In this document: positions 9,416-18,378 of the stretch, piece by piece
Position numbering within the stretch: position 1 is the first letter of the stretch
Layout of the letters: the number at the start of each line of letters is the position of its first letter
Source of the DNA: Pedobacter sp. PF22-3
Lineage (GTDB): Bacteria > Bacteroidota > Bacteroidia > Sphingobacteriales > Sphingobacteriaceae
NCBI RefSeq assembly: GCF_026239555.1
Contig: NZ_JAPIVP010000001.1
Coordinates: 310,001-374,000 of the forward strand
DNA length: 64,000 nucleotides
Direction: 5' to 3'
Translations under genes and position numbers: made by a program
The notes under the pieces: generated by a model
Seen by the model: only the letters and a program-made list of their open reading frames with translations
The model's database searches: none
What the model was told of the DNA's origin: nothing

Positions 9416-9444
9416 TCAAGAACCGGCAGCTAGTCGGTTCTTGA
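9416..9444. terminator. Hairpin between convergent genes
   Basis: Perfect 10-bp stem TCAAGAACCG / CGGTTCTTGA with a 9-base loop, 12 bases after the SDR stop and just before the end of the convergent membrane-protein gene. The U-tract is weak on both sides, so terminator function is inferred from the stem and position. Confidence 0.55.
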
Positions 9445-9447
9445 TAA

Positions 9448-9999
9448 TTATGTTAAAGACTCGTTTCTAAATCTTTTCCATCTATCCATGAAGAATTGGA
9501 TAACGACCATCATCATTAAATAAATACTCAAATTGATCAAATAAAAGACAGCAAGATTTACTTGTTCAATGCTCAAATATGTACTATAAGAAGTCGCGTC
9601 GTACCATTCCAAGAATCTGTTTATCAAAAAAAGTGGAATAATCGCTAGCAAGCCATTGAAAAGCCTGTACCATCGGGATTTTAATAAAAAATTGATCCAA
9701 AGTAATTGGCTTAATATCAGGTACCAGATCACATCGATCCATGAAATGACCCAACCAGGTCCAAAATAAAAATCTACATAGCCATATCTTTCATCAGCTT
9801 TAGCGGAGAAAATATTAAATAGGGCTAAACTTATTTTGACGATAAAATAAATACATGCCGCATACTTGATTACTAAACTAGGTGTGCGATCTAATTTTTG
9901 TATAGTTGGAGATACATGAAAAACACAATACCAGATGCTCCAAAACCCAAAGCCTATAAATTGCGCCTTAACAAAAAGTGACATCAGTAATTGGAACAT
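9448..9999 (-). CDS. Hypothetical multi-pass membrane protein
   Basis: 183 residues with about five hydrophobic segments (around 10-30, 43-63, 80-103, 110-130, 145-170). The end is basic (DRWKRFRNES), consistent with a cytoplasmic C-terminus. I do not recognise the family. It stands alone between a convergent SDR gene and a Cys-rich secreted peptide on the same strand. Confidence 0.6.
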   Translation of the reverse strand: MFQLLMSLFVKAQFIGFGFWSIWYCVFHVSPTIQKLDRTPSLVIKYAACIYFIVKISLALFNIFSAKADERYGYVDFYFGPGWVISWIDVIWYLILSQLLWINFLLKSRWYRLFNGLLAIIPLFLINRFLEWYDATSYSTYLSIEQVNLAVFYLINLSIYLMMMVVIQFFMDRWKRFRNESLT

Positions 10000-10031
10000 A
10001 CAGATAAATTTTAATGAACGATAAACTGTAT

Positions 10032-10370
10032 TTATTTACTGTGTTGCCAGCAATAGCCGCTGCTTCCCCCACTCCTTTTACACCTTGTTCCTTTTTTTGT
10101 TAACGCTTTACATTGCCCTACATAAACAGATGCAGAAGTAGTATTTTTCTTAGGTGAAACATAAAATCTTTCAGGTTTAGTACTTCTTGAACTACATATA
10201 CCGCAGGTACCACCACTATTGCAATATTTACAGTATGAACAACTTGAACATGCACCACAAGGATTTAGTCCATAGCAAGTAGCAACAGGTTCTTTTCTTA
10301 GATTTGTTTTTGGCGAAAAACTACCAAACAGCAATAAGCTACCCAATAGCAAGATGTAAATTGTTTTCAG
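10032..10370 (-). CDS. Small Cys-rich secreted protein, likely non-ATG start
   Basis: Mature part carries a dense Cys cluster (ATCYGLNPCGACSSCSYC, then KYCNSGGTCGIC) and a C-terminal CKALTKKGTRCKR...YCWQH motif that resembles the small DUF5763-type Cys/His modules seen in Bacteroidota, a likely metal site. No ATG is available in frame. A TTG at 10352 is possible, but reading upstream to a CTG at 10370 gives a proper signal peptide (xKTIYILLLGSLLLFGSFS), with a stop codon only three codons further upstream. I therefore place the start at 10370, with 10352 as the alternative. Function unknown. Confidence 0.55.
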   Translation of the reverse strand: MKTIYILLLGSLLLFGSFSPKTNLRKEPVATCYGLNPCGACSSCSYCKYCNSGGTCGICSSRSTKPERFYVSPKKNTTSASVYVGQCKALTKKGTRCKRSGGSSGYCWQHSK

Positions 10371-10437
10371 AGATAATCAGATTAAAGAGCTAAGGATAAA
10401 ATTTAGATTTGTAATTTAGCATTAAATATTGATAATC

Positions 10438-11502
10438 TTACCCTTCAAAATATCTCCTTCTAAACCATTGCGCCAAATTAACCAGCGCAATCAAAGCAGG
10501 TACCTCTACCAACGGACCAATAACACCGGCGAAAGCCTGTCCGGAATGAATACCAAATACACCAATGGCCACAGCAATTGCCAACTCGAAGTTGTTACCG
10601 GTAGCGGTAAAAGCAATAGCAGTACTTTTGCTATAATCTGCACCAAAATATTTGCCGGCAAAGAAACTGATCACAAACATTACCACGAAATAAATAACCA
10701 AAGGCAAGGCAATCCGCAGCACATCCATTGGGATCTGCACAATTAGTTCTCCTTTTAAACTGAACATTACCACTATGGTAAATAATAGTGCGATTAAAGT
10801 TATGGGAGAAATCATTGGGATAAAAATTGAGCGGAACCACTTTTCGCCTTTCCATTTAATCAGTATTTTTTGACTTAAAATACCCAACAAAGAAGGAATT
10901 CCAAGGTAAATCCCTACACTTTTCGCAATCTCTACAATAGAAATGGATACAGCCAAGCCTTTTAACCCGAATAACGGAGGTAAAACTGTAATAAAAAAAT
11001 AGGCAAACAGGCTATAAAACAATACCTGAAAGATACTGTTCAGGGCGATTAAACCTGCAGCGTAGTCGCGATTACCATCGGCAAGATCATTCCAGACCAC
11101 CACCATGGCAATGCATCGCGCCAAACCGATCATAATTAAGCCGACCATGTATTCAGGATAGTCATGTAAAAATGCAATGGCCAGGAAAAACATCAGCATT
11201 GGGCCGATTACCCAGTTTAAAACGAGCGATGTGCTTAATATTTTTACGTTTTTAAATACTTCACCTAAATTCTGGTATTTAACTTTTGCTAAGGGAGGGT
11301 ACATCATCAGGATTAATCCGATGGCTAAAAGAATGTTGGTACTTCCAATGGAAAATGAATTGATTAATAGCGCAGACGAAGGAAATAAATAGCCCAGCGA
11401 TACCCCTAAAAGCATCGATAAGAAAATCCAAATGGTTAAATAGCGGTCTAAAAAACTAAGCTTTTTTCGTTTAACTACAGGCGTACAATTGTTTGCTGAC
11501 AT
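10438..11502 (-). CDS. acr3: Arsenite efflux transporter Acr3
   Basis: 354 residues, ten predicted membrane segments. Family marks: [19 protein letters not shown] at the start, [18 protein letters not shown] in the middle (the conserved Cys used by Acr3) and [19 protein letters not shown] near the end. Exports As(III) across the inner membrane. Last gene of the ars operon, starting 1 base after arsC. Acr3 family rather than the ArsB family by these motifs. Confidence 0.92.
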   Translation of the reverse strand: MSANNCTPVVKRKKLSFLDRYLTIWIFLSMLLGVSLGYLFPSSALLINSFSIGSTNILLAIGLILMMYPPLAKVKYQNLGEVFKNVKILSTSLVLNWVIGPMLMFFLAIAFLHDYPEYMVGLIMIGLARCIAMVVVWNDLADGNRDYAAGLIALNSIFQVLFYSLFAYFFITVLPPLFGLKGLAVSISIVEIAKSVGIYLGIPSLLGILSQKILIKWKGEKWFRSIFIPMISPITLIALLFTIVVMFSLKGELIVQIPMDVLRIALPLVIYFVVMFVISFFAGKYFGADYSKSTAIAFTATGNNFELAIAVAIGVFGIHSGQAFAGVIGPLVEVPALIALVNLAQWFRRRYFEG

Positions 11503-11503
11503 G

Positions 11504-11923
11504 TTATTCTTTTAAATTTTCATTTACAAAATCCTCCATGTAAGCTTTAACCAAATCTCTCGTACTGCTGAATTGCGCCATGATTTCGCTTTCAGTACCT
11601 ACCGCTTTAGCCGGATCGGGAAAATTATGGTGCAGTTTTATGGCCTGCGTTGGGAAATACGGACAACTTTCTTTCGCATGATCACATACGGTAATCACAT
11701 AATCGAAAGGAACATCAAAGTATTCTTCGATATTATTCGAAGTCTGATCTGAAATATCGATCCCATCTTCCGCCATTATTTTAACCGCCCTGGGGTTTAC
11801 GCCATGCACTTCAATACCTGCGCTGTAGATTTTAGCTTTATTTTGAGCAAAATATTTCAAATAACCTTCTGCAAGTTGACTACGGCAACTGTTTCCAGTG
11901 CAAAGCACCAATATATTTTTCAT
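11504..11923 (-). CDS. arsC: Arsenate reductase ArsC (LMW-phosphatase fold)
   Basis: 139 residues from the ATG at 11923 ([16 protein letters not shown]); a longer frame upstream adds a tail that does not belong to the family. The CxGNSCRSQ P-loop is the LMW-PTP active site. The thioredoxin-coupled ArsC class uses additional cysteines; here [15 protein letters not shown] provides a CX5C pair in the right place. Reduces arsenate to arsenite for export by the adjacent Acr3. Gap of 17 bases to the preceding DUF6428 gene. Confidence 0.9.
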   Translation of the reverse strand: MKNILVLCTGNSCRSQLAEGYLKYFAQNKAKIYSAGIEVHGVNPRAVKIMAEDGIDISDQTSNNIEEYFDVPFDYVITVCDHAKESCPYFPTQAIKLHHNFPDPAKAVGTESEIMAQFSSTRDLVKAYMEDFVNENLKE

Positions 11924-11940
11924 TGTTTTAAATCTAAATC

Positions 11941-12507
11941 TTAACAACAACCGCTGCCTGGTGTGCAACTATTTTGATCAGCAGCGAGGTTAACCAACTC
12001 AATTTTTCTTTTTTCAGGCTGAGCAGGCGCACAACATTCCTCACCCGTTGCAGTGGTACCACAACTTCCACCGCGGCTGATCGCCTTACATTGTGTAGCA
12101 TCGGGTGTGAGGTTTATAATCAGATTGTCGCCATCAATCTTGAATTCAGCGGGATACATTTGCCTGGTATCAAATGCTGAATTGCCGAATTCAATTTTCA
12201 CCATACCTTTGGGGTTTAGCGACATTTTACTTTCTACCAGTTCGATGATGGATAATGCTTTTTTAACCTGCATTGCCCTACCCTTTTCCTCTTCAGTAGG
12301 CTCCCATAACTGCACAATAATTTCTGTCCAGGCGTTCATTACGCCACCACAATCTACCGAGGTAATTGGCGCTTGTTTAATTTCAGTAATGTGGTAATTG
12401 GCATTTACCCATTGATCAGTAGCATATTGGAACTGCAGCAGCAATTCTGAATGTTGTAGAAGTTCAGCTTTGAAGCTGCTCCATTCTCTAGATAAAATAT
12501 TAATCAT
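11941..12507 (-). CDS. DUF6428-like arsenic-operon protein with Cys-rich tail
   Basis: 188 residues. The N-terminal half (YHITEIKQA..., SVDCGGVMNAWTE, VQLWEP) matches what I recall of DUF6428, a protein found in Bacteroidota ars operons. The C-terminal 50 residues carry cysteines in groups (QCKAISRGGSC, GEECC, SCTPGSGCC), suitable for binding As(III) or another soft metal, but no function is established to my knowledge. Second gene of the ars operon. Confidence 0.75.
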   Translation of the reverse strand: MINILSREWSSFKAELLQHSELLLQFQYATDQWVNANYHITEIKQAPITSVDCGGVMNAWTEIIVQLWEPTEEEKGRAMQVKKALSIIELVESKMSLNPKGMVKIEFGNSAFDTRQMYPAEFKIDGDNLIINLTPDATQCKAISRGGSCGTTATGEECCAPAQPEKRKIELVNLAADQNSCTPGSGCC

Positions 12508-12543
12508 AATATTGCAATTTAACGATTGATTTATATAAAATTT

Positions 12544-12873
12544 TTAACAGCAGTTTTGCTCGCCTTTATACGATGAGAAGAAATTACCCAACTGATTTTG
12601 AAGCAATTTCCACGTTTTAGGTTCAATACAATAACAAACGCTTACTCCTTCAATAGTTCCCTGGATAATACCGGCATTTTTAAGCTCTTTTAAATGTTGG
12701 GAAATGGTCGCCTGTGCTAAGCCCAATTCATCAACCAGATCACCACAAATACAGGTATTTGATTTCAGGATCCGCTGAAGAATGGCTATCCGCGCAGGAT
12801 GTGCCATCGCTTTTAACAAAGCTGCCATTTGATTTTGTTCTTCGGTGAATATTTCTGTTTTGGTAAGTCCCAT
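12544..12873 (-). CDS. arsR: ArsR family arsenic-responsive repressor
   Basis: 109 residues from the ATG at 12873 (MGLTKTEIFTEEQNQ). Winged helix with HPARIAILQRIL and LGLAQATISQHLKELKNAGII. The metal site is visible as TCICGDL (Cys-X-Cys at the ArsR alpha-3 position), with a further CYC near residue 85 and a terminal CC. First gene of the operon arsR-DUF6428-arsC-acr3. A near-perfect 16-bp dyad 9 bases before its start is the probable operator. Confidence 0.92.
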   Translation of the reverse strand: MGLTKTEIFTEEQNQMAALLKAMAHPARIAILQRILKSNTCICGDLVDELGLAQATISQHLKELKNAGIIQGTIEGVSVCYCIEPKTWKLLQNQLGNFFSSYKGEQNCC

Positions 12874-12881
12874 AATTTTAC

Positions 12882-12897
12882 ATCGCAATATTACGAT
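12882..12897. promoter_or_regulatory. Candidate ArsR operator
   Basis: ATCGCAATATTACGAT is a 16-bp dyad with one mismatch (ATCGCAAT vs ATCGTAAT), 9 bases upstream of the arsR start codon. Position and symmetry fit autorepression; a related half site (AATATTGCAAT) lies at about 12508-12520 before the second gene. Confidence 0.6.
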
Positions 12898-13234
12898 AGA
12901 TAGTTTAGATATCAAAATTTATTTTTAAACCTGTGCTAAATAGTTGCTGTAGTTTTTAGCCACGGAAAACACGGAAATTTGGTTGATAATGAACTTAGAC
13001 TATGCCCACACTGACATATCCAAAAGAAAAATCATCATTTTACCGCTATTAATTACCCATGATAAAAGACCCTGAAACGAGTTCAGGGTGACGACTTCCT
13101 AAAAAGATCGTCATCTCGACCGGAACGCAGTGGAGTGGAGAGATCTATCTCGAGACAGATTTAGCTTCGCTAAGCCTTCGGGTTCTCGGCTAGGTCGCAC
13201 TGCGCTCGAAGTGACGACATTCTGAAGATAAAAA
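12898..13234. other. Gene-free region with two repeat elements
   Basis: Between the divergent side of arsR and the GH92 terminator. Contains a small hairpin repeat (13068-13095, ACCCTGAA/TTCAGGGT) and a larger element (13108-13219). 12930-13060 shows no gene or clear signal. Confidence 0.5.
13068..13219 (+). repeat. Dispersed intergenic repeats (family B fragment plus family C element)
   Basis: 13068-13095 is AGACCCTGAAA...TTCAGGGTGACGAC, a short form of the element at 17120-17221 and 38797-38926. 13108-13219 starts TCGTCATCTCGACCGGAACGC and ends TGCGCTCGAAGTGACGAC; its ends are inverted (CGTCA..TCGA..CGCAGTG against CACTGCGCTCGAAGTGACG), MITE-like. Confidence 0.6.
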
Positions 13235-13264
13235 AAACCGTCGACTAAAAATAGCCGACGGTTT
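13235..13264 (-). terminator. Rho-independent terminator of the GH92 gene
   Basis: 9-bp stem AAACCGTCG / CGACGGTTT with a 12-base loop, followed on the minus strand by a long T run; 23 bases after the GH92 stop. Confidence 0.85.
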
Positions 13265-13286
13265 AATTTGTACAGGGATGAGAAAA

Positions 13287-15572
13287 TTATTTCTTGGGTT
13301 TTGCGCTCATGTAAAAAGTAAGTTTTCCACCATTGGTGATATCAGCATGCTTAATTTTATGATCGGTAATTTCCTTGCCGTTCAATAAAACTTTCTCTAC
13401 ATAAACATTTTTATCGCTTTGCTTAATAGCCTCAACTGTGAAAGTTTTGCCGTTCTCTAAATTGATTACCGCATGGTTTACCAAAGGACTACCTAACGAG
13501 TACACATCAGAACCTGGTGCTACCGGGTAAAACCCTAGTGAAGAGAACATGTACCAGGCACTCATTTGTCCGCAGTCGTCATTTCCACCTAAGCCATCGG
13601 CAGTAGGTTTGTATTGCATGTTTAAGATGTGGCGAATCTGAGCCTGAGTTTTCCATGGCTGGTCGGTCCAGTTGTAAAGGTAAGCGATATGGTGCGCAGG
13701 CTCATTACCATGCACATAGCCGCCAATAATACCTTCGCGGGTAATGTCTTCAGTATGCGCAAAAAACTCGTCAGGCAAATGCATCGTAAACAAAGTATCT
13801 AAACGTGTAGCGAATTTCTTTTTACCGCCCATCATTTCGATCAAAGTAGCTGGATCTTGTGGCACAAAGAAACTATAGTTCCAGCTATTACCTTCAATAA
13901 AACCTTGCCCTTCGGTATCTTTTGGATCAAATTGTTTTTTAAATGTTCCATCTGCCAATTTCGGACGCATAAAACCTGAAGCACTGTCATAGTTGTTTTT
14001 CCAGTTGTTAGCACGTTTGATAAACTCATCGTAAACATCCATCCTATTTAATTTTTTTGCCAATTGTGCAATCGACCAATCATCATAAGAATATTCTAAA
14101 TTATTGGAAACCGAAATGCCCGATTTTTCTGCCGGGATATAACCTTTGTCCATATAATAGCCAATCCCTTCATAATCGCGATGTTTGGCTGTTGCTACAC
14201 AAGCATCTAAAGCTTTGTTCGGATCTCCCGTATAAGTACCTTTTATAATCGCGTCAGAAATTACCGAAACACTATGGTAACCGCTCATACACCAATTATC
14301 GTTTGCATAATGCGACCAGATGGGTAACATGTGCAGGCTGCTCTGATCGTAATGTGCCAACATCGATTTCACCATATCATTACTACGGCCTGGCTGGGTA
14401 ATATTAAAAAATGGATGTAAAGCCCGGTAGGTATCCCAAAGAGAGAAGGTGGTGTAATTGGTAAATCCATCTGCTTTATGCACGCCCTGATCTAAACCCT
14501 TATACTCTCCATTTATATCAGTATATGTTGTTGGGTTAATATAGGCATGATATAAGGCAGTATAAAAGTTTATTTTATTATCATCAGATGTGTTTACCTG
14601 AATTTTATTCAATTCTTTGTTCCAAGTGGCCTGTGCCTGTGCTTTTACTTTTTCAAAATCCCAGCCCGAAATTTCTGCACGCATATTCTGCAGGGCATTT
14701 TCCTGACTAACCGGAGATAAAGCAAATTTAATTTTGATTTTCTCCCCTTCCTGGGTATCAAAATCGAAGAACATTTTTAACTTCTTGCCTGCAATTTCAG
14801 GGAAGTTCTGCTCCTGGTTAAACTTTCCCCAAAAGCCCCTGTAAGCTTGTTTAGCATCATAGCTTTTGCGCCCGTAACTTTTAAAAGGTTTAGAAAAACT
14901 CATCGCAAAATAAACGGTTCTGGTCCTCGCCCATCCATTAGTCTGGCGATAACCGGTAACCAAAGTATCGTTAACTACACGAACGTATGTCCAAACGGTT
15001 TTTTCTTCATAATTGTAAATACCGGCCATCAAATCGAGGATAATATGGGATTGATCTGATTTAGGAAAAGTATACTGGTGCATGCCTACCCTGGTGGTTG
15101 AGGTTAATTCGGCGGTAATGTTATCATCATCTAACTTCACTTTGTAATAACCTGCCTCCGCAACCTCATTTGCATGAGAAAATGCAGACCGGTAACCACC
15201 TTTAGGATTTGATGCCGTACCAGGATTTAATTGCAGTTTTCCTTGTGTAGGCATAATGAGAAAATCGCCCAGATCAGAGTGACCGGTACCGCTAAAATGG
15301 GTATGACTAAACCCCGTGATGGTTTGATCTTCGTACTTGTACCCTGCACAATATTTATATACATCGCCATTGTATTTTCCGTTTACTTCGTAGGATAAAG
15401 TATCCGTTTCGGGGCTTAGCTGCACCGCGCCAAAGGGAACGGTTGCACCCGGATAAGTATGTCCCATTTTAGAAGTGCCGATAATGGGTTTAACATACTG
15501 CACTAAGTTCTGCTGTGCCGATGCCATCATGGCTGAAAGCAAAAGACAAGGCAGGATAACTTTTTTAATCAT
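13287..15572 (-). CDS. GH92 family alpha-mannosidase, secreted
   Basis: 761 residues from the ATG at 15572, which begins a signal peptide (MIKKVILPCLLLSAMMASAQ); longer in-frame starts are rejected. GH92 enzymes are calcium-dependent inverting exo-alpha-mannosidases acting on N-glycans or yeast mannan. Family marks: the N-terminal VKPIIGTSKMGHTYPGA, THFSGTGHSDLGDF, a central NDNWCMSGYHSVSVISDA, and the C-terminal GGNDDCGQMSAWYMFSSLGFYPV with the conserved acidic residues of the active site. Periplasmic or surface location is expected. No SusC/SusD pair is present nearby, so it is not part of an obvious polysaccharide utilisation locus. Confidence 0.92.
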   Translation of the reverse strand: MIKKVILPCLLLSAMMASAQQNLVQYVKPIIGTSKMGHTYPGATVPFGAVQLSPETDTLSYEVNGKYNGDVYKYCAGYKYEDQTITGFSHTHFSGTGHSDLGDFLIMPTQGKLQLNPGTASNPKGGYRSAFSHANEVAEAGYYKVKLDDDNITAELTSTTRVGMHQYTFPKSDQSHIILDLMAGIYNYEEKTVWTYVRVVNDTLVTGYRQTNGWARTRTVYFAMSFSKPFKSYGRKSYDAKQAYRGFWGKFNQEQNFPEIAGKKLKMFFDFDTQEGEKIKIKFALSPVSQENALQNMRAEISGWDFEKVKAQAQATWNKELNKIQVNTSDDNKINFYTALYHAYINPTTYTDINGEYKGLDQGVHKADGFTNYTTFSLWDTYRALHPFFNITQPGRSNDMVKSMLAHYDQSSLHMLPIWSHYANDNWCMSGYHSVSVISDAIIKGTYTGDPNKALDACVATAKHRDYEGIGYYMDKGYIPAEKSGISVSNNLEYSYDDWSIAQLAKKLNRMDVYDEFIKRANNWKNNYDSASGFMRPKLADGTFKKQFDPKDTEGQGFIEGNSWNYSFFVPQDPATLIEMMGGKKKFATRLDTLFTMHLPDEFFAHTEDITREGIIGGYVHGNEPAHHIAYLYNWTDQPWKTQAQIRHILNMQYKPTADGLGGNDDCGQMSAWYMFSSLGFYPVAPGSDVYSLGSPLVNHAVINLENGKTFTVEAIKQSDKNVYVEKVLLNGKEITDHKIKHADITNGGKLTFYMSAKPKK

Positions 15573-16012
15573 ATTATTTAAAATTAGCTTGTTTTTGTTG
15601 AAAATTCTAAGGTATAAATTTATCTTTAAATATGCATAAAACACAACACTAAAACGTTTAAGCAAAACGAAAATTCATTTTAGACTCTTGAAGATACAAT
15701 TTATTATATTTCAAACCTCGCAGGTTTTTAAAACCCGCGAGGTTTATGTTGCTTAGACTACAGGCGCTGTTCAATAAACCTGATAGAACGAAAAGCCCAC
15801 AGCGCAGCGAGGACTTGAAGGGATAGCAGGACTGCAGACAGCCATTAACACATACCGCTCATTTTCAAAATAATATTAACTAACTAAGCCACCTGTGAGC
15901 ATAACTAAGAGATAATTGCAAACTGTTTAGTCTCCGCTTTTTACAAGTAACTGACTTCCTTTAAATAATTTCAGCTAAATAAACCTTATTTTTGCAACCT
16001 TATATTTTTAAG
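15573..16012. other. Divergent intergenic region between GH92 gene and mnmA
   Basis: About 440 bases without a gene. Contains the inverted repeat 15713-15745 and a GC-richer scrap (15790-15845, 'CCCACAGCGCAGCGAGG...GGGATAGC') that looks like another dispersed repeat. A TAnnTTTG box (TATTTTTG, 15986-15993) lies 19 bases before the mnmA ATG and is a likely promoter. Confidence 0.5.
15713..15745. repeat. Inverted repeat (AAACCTCGCAGG type)
   Basis: AAACCTCGCAGGTTTT facing AAAACCCGCGAGGTTT, 16-bp arms with one mismatch and a 1-base spacer. I recall this as a common Bacteroidota intergenic palindrome; here it lies between divergent genes, so it is not an obvious terminator. Confidence 0.6.
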
Positions 16013-17104
16013 ATGAGTAAACACGGTAGAATTCTGGTAGCCATGAGTGGCGGGGTTGATAGTTCGGTAGCGGCTGTAATGTTGCATGAGCAGGGTTATG
16101 AGGTTATTGGATTAACCATGAAGACCTGGGATTATGCTACTTCTGGCGGTAGCAGTAAGGAAACTGGTTGTTGCTCACTGGATAGCATTAATGATGCCCG
16201 GACGCTTGCCGTAAATTATGGATTCCCCCATTATATTCTGGATATCAGGGATGAATTTGGCGATTATGTGATAGATAATTTTGTAGATGAATATCTTGCC
16301 GGAAGAACACCAAATCCTTGTGTTTTATGTAATACGCATATTAAATGGGAAGCACTTTTAAAACGTGCCAATAAACTGGATTGCGAATTTATTGCAACGG
16401 GGCATTATGCCAATATCCGCCAACAAGATAGCGGCCGTTATGTAATTTCTAAAGGTAAAGACGAAAATAAAGATCAATCTTATGTACTGTGGGGTGTTTC
16501 TCAAGAAAACCTTTCGCGCACTAAATTCCCATTGGGCAGTTTTGCGAAGTCTGAAATCAGACAGATGGCTTTGGATATGGGGCAGGAAGAACTGGCCAAA
16601 AAATCGGAAAGTTATGAAATCTGTTTTGTACCGGATAACGATTACAGGGCTTTCTTAAAACATAAAGTAGCCGATTTAGAAGACAGAGTGGCTGGCGGAA
16701 ATTTTATTTTAAGTAATGGAATGGTCGTTGGACAACATAAAGGTTATCCTTTTTATACCATCGGTCAACGTAAAGGATTAGGTGTTGCCTTTGGTGAGCC
16801 TATGTTTGTAACGCAGATCCTACCAGAAAGCAATACAGTTGTTTTAGGCAAAGCTGATGAGCTTGAACGCCGTGAAGCTATGGTGCGTAATATTAATTTA
16901 ATTAAATACGAAAGCATTGAGGAACCAATGAGTGATGTGATTACCAAAATCCGTTACAAAGATGCAGGTATGTTAAGCACAATTGTTCAGGAAAAAGATA
17001 AAATGCGCGTGGTATTCGATCATCATGTTTCAGCAATTGCTCCTGGCCAATCGGCTGTATTTTATGAAGGCAATGATTTATTGGGTGGAGGATTTTTGGT
17101 TTAG
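16013..17104 (+). CDS. mnmA: tRNA-specific 2-thiouridylase MnmA
   Basis: 363 residues from the ATG at 16013 (MSKHGRILVAMSGGVDSS). Makes 2-thiouridine at the wobble position of Lys/Glu/Gln tRNAs using ATP and a persulfide relay. PP-loop SGGVDSS at residues 12-18; first catalytic Cys in NPCVLCNTHIKW (C106, by position in the LCN motif); second in SYEICFVPDNDYRAFL. The C-terminal beta-barrel is complete. The gene stands alone with its own -7 box at 15986-15993. Confidence 0.93.
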   Translation: MSKHGRILVAMSGGVDSSVAAVMLHEQGYEVIGLTMKTWDYATSGGSSKETGCCSLDSINDARTLAVNYGFPHYILDIRDEFGDYVIDNFVDEYLAGRTPNPCVLCNTHIKWEALLKRANKLDCEFIATGHYANIRQQDSGRYVISKGKDENKDQSYVLWGVSQENLSRTKFPLGSFAKSEIRQMALDMGQEELAKKSESYEICFVPDNDYRAFLKHKVADLEDRVAGGNFILSNGMVVGQHKGYPFYTIGQRKGLGVAFGEPMFVTQILPESNTVVLGKADELERREAMVRNINLIKYESIEEPMSDVITKIRYKDAGMLSTIVQEKDKMRVVFDHHVSAIAPGQSAVFYEGNDLLGGGFLV

Positions 17105-17119
17105 TCTGATCGTCTGCAT

Positions 17120-17221
17120 AGACCCTGAAATAAATTACCTTCGGTGAGCTCGCTAGGGCTCGGTTCAGGGTGACGACATACCGATACAATCCGTCATGCT
17201 GAACTTGTTTCAGCATCTTTT
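17120..17221 (+). repeat. Dispersed intergenic repeat, family B copy
   Basis: AGACCCTGAAATAAATTACC ... GGTTCAGGGTGACGAC followed by CCGTCATGCTGAACTTG and its hairpin partner TTTCAGCATC. The two modules recur, in the opposite order, at 38797-38926, and one recurs inverted at 40905-40946. Confidence 0.65.
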
Positions 17222-17305
17222 GCAATTATACTACTCAATATACATTTGCTAATCTCATGACAGATCGATAATGAATAAAAAATTAAATCAAGGTAACATC
17301 CATTA

Positions 17306-17620
17306 TTATTCACTTCCCTTAAAAACATTAATTGATGCGGTTTTCCATTGAATGTAACCTAAATTACCGCAAGTTTGGGCTACAAAGTTTTCTACATCTT
17401 CTGGCACATCATTAACAACACGCCACCTGATTTTATATTTTGGGTTATAACTGATGTAAACCACCAAATCATCACTACGTTGCCCAATTGCATGTAAATG
17501 TTGTAAATGAATATCCTGCAGATCTGCAGCAGCCACCTTTAGTCTTTCATTCATAATTCTACCTAATGAAAGATCTGGTTTAAAATCTGTTTCGAGTATG
17601 GCTAAAACGGTAACGGTCAT
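17306..17620 (-). CDS. Hypothetical protein
   Basis: 104 residues starting at an ATG (17620). Composition is that of a folded soluble protein: N-terminal VTVLAILETDF, central LVVYISYNPKYKIRWRVVNDVP, then NFVAQTCGNLGYIQW. No signal peptide, no motif I recognise. Monocistronic; upstream 290 bases on that strand are gene-free and very AT-rich. Confidence 0.55.
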   Translation of the reverse strand: MTVTVLAILETDFKPDLSLGRIMNERLKVAAADLQDIHLQHLHAIGQRSDDLVVYISYNPKYKIRWRVVNDVPEDVENFVAQTCGNLGYIQWKTASINVFKGSE

Positions 17621-17911
17621 AGAAAAAATAAATATATCAGCAAAAAAACCGAGAAAGATGTCTTTTGTTTAAAATCATTCATTATACATCGAATAAACTC
17701 GATGATAATTTTTTTATTCTGTTTCTCCAAAAGCAAATCTATACTAAAAAAATTAGTATCAAAATTTATTTTTATGTTTTTTTTAGTCAAGGTAAAAATT
17801 ATAGAAATGCATGACATGAGCTAAAATGAGGTTGATAACTCATAAATTGTGCATAAATATCTTAAACATCTGATAGTTAGATCAGTTATCCATATAACAA
17901 AAGTTGAGCTT

Positions 17912-18274
17912 ATGAAAAAGTGCATCTATGTAGTGGAAGACAATCCGAATATTAGAGAAATTATCGAATTTCTATTAATCGAAGAGCTTCACGAGGTAAA
18001 AGCCTGTCCAAACACAAAGGAGTTTTGGTTTCAAATGAGTAAACAGCTACCAGACATGGTCATTCTTGATATTATGTTACCTGATGGAAACGGCCTGGAA
18101 ATCTGTAATGCATTGAAAGGAAATATTAAAACACATCATATTCCGGTAATGGTGATGTCGGCCAATAATCACCTGAGTGCAGTTAAGGCTAAATGCGATG
18201 CGGAAGATTTTATTAACAAACCATTCGACCTGAACGATTTTGCTTACAGGGTTGAAAAGTATCTGGCAGCCTAG
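17912..18274 (+). CDS. Single-domain response regulator (CheY-like)
   Basis: 120 residues from the ATG at 17912 (MKKCIYVVEDNPNIRE). A lone receiver domain: acidic pair ED near residue 9-10, phospho-acceptor Asp in VILDIMLPDG, Thr/Ser switch in VMVMSA, and Lys in FINKPFD. No output domain, and no histidine kinase is encoded nearby, so it is an orphan; probably acts through protein-protein contact. Confidence 0.88.
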   Translation: MKKCIYVVEDNPNIREIIEFLLIEELHEVKACPNTKEFWFQMSKQLPDMVILDIMLPDGNGLEICNALKGNIKTHHIPVMVMSANNHLSAVKAKCDAEDFINKPFDLNDFAYRVEKYLAA

Positions 18275-18284
18275 TTTAGTACAG

Positions 18285-18378
18285 AGTCATTAGTCCATAG
18301 TCATTAGTCAAAAGTTTTCAGTAGAATGAAAATCTAATAATTAAACCAATAACAATGAACTAATGACTAATAAACTGC
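18285..18378. repeat. Degenerate 'CATTAGT / AATGACTAATGAAC' repeat
   Basis: CATTAGTCCATAGTCATTAGTC and, further on, CAATGAACTAATGACTAATA. The same vocabulary of words appears at 2967-3003 and 27094-27225, always just downstream of genes. Confidence 0.5.

Noticed and set aside
10631..10855. Cys-containing 74-codon frame inside acr3
   Set aside because: Same strand, other frame, fully inside a clear transporter gene.
17617..17817. 66-codon frame upstream of the 104-residue hypothetical
   Set aside because: Very AT-rich, Lys/Ile/Phe-dominated composition, overlaps the start of a better gene; looks like chance in low-complexity DNA.
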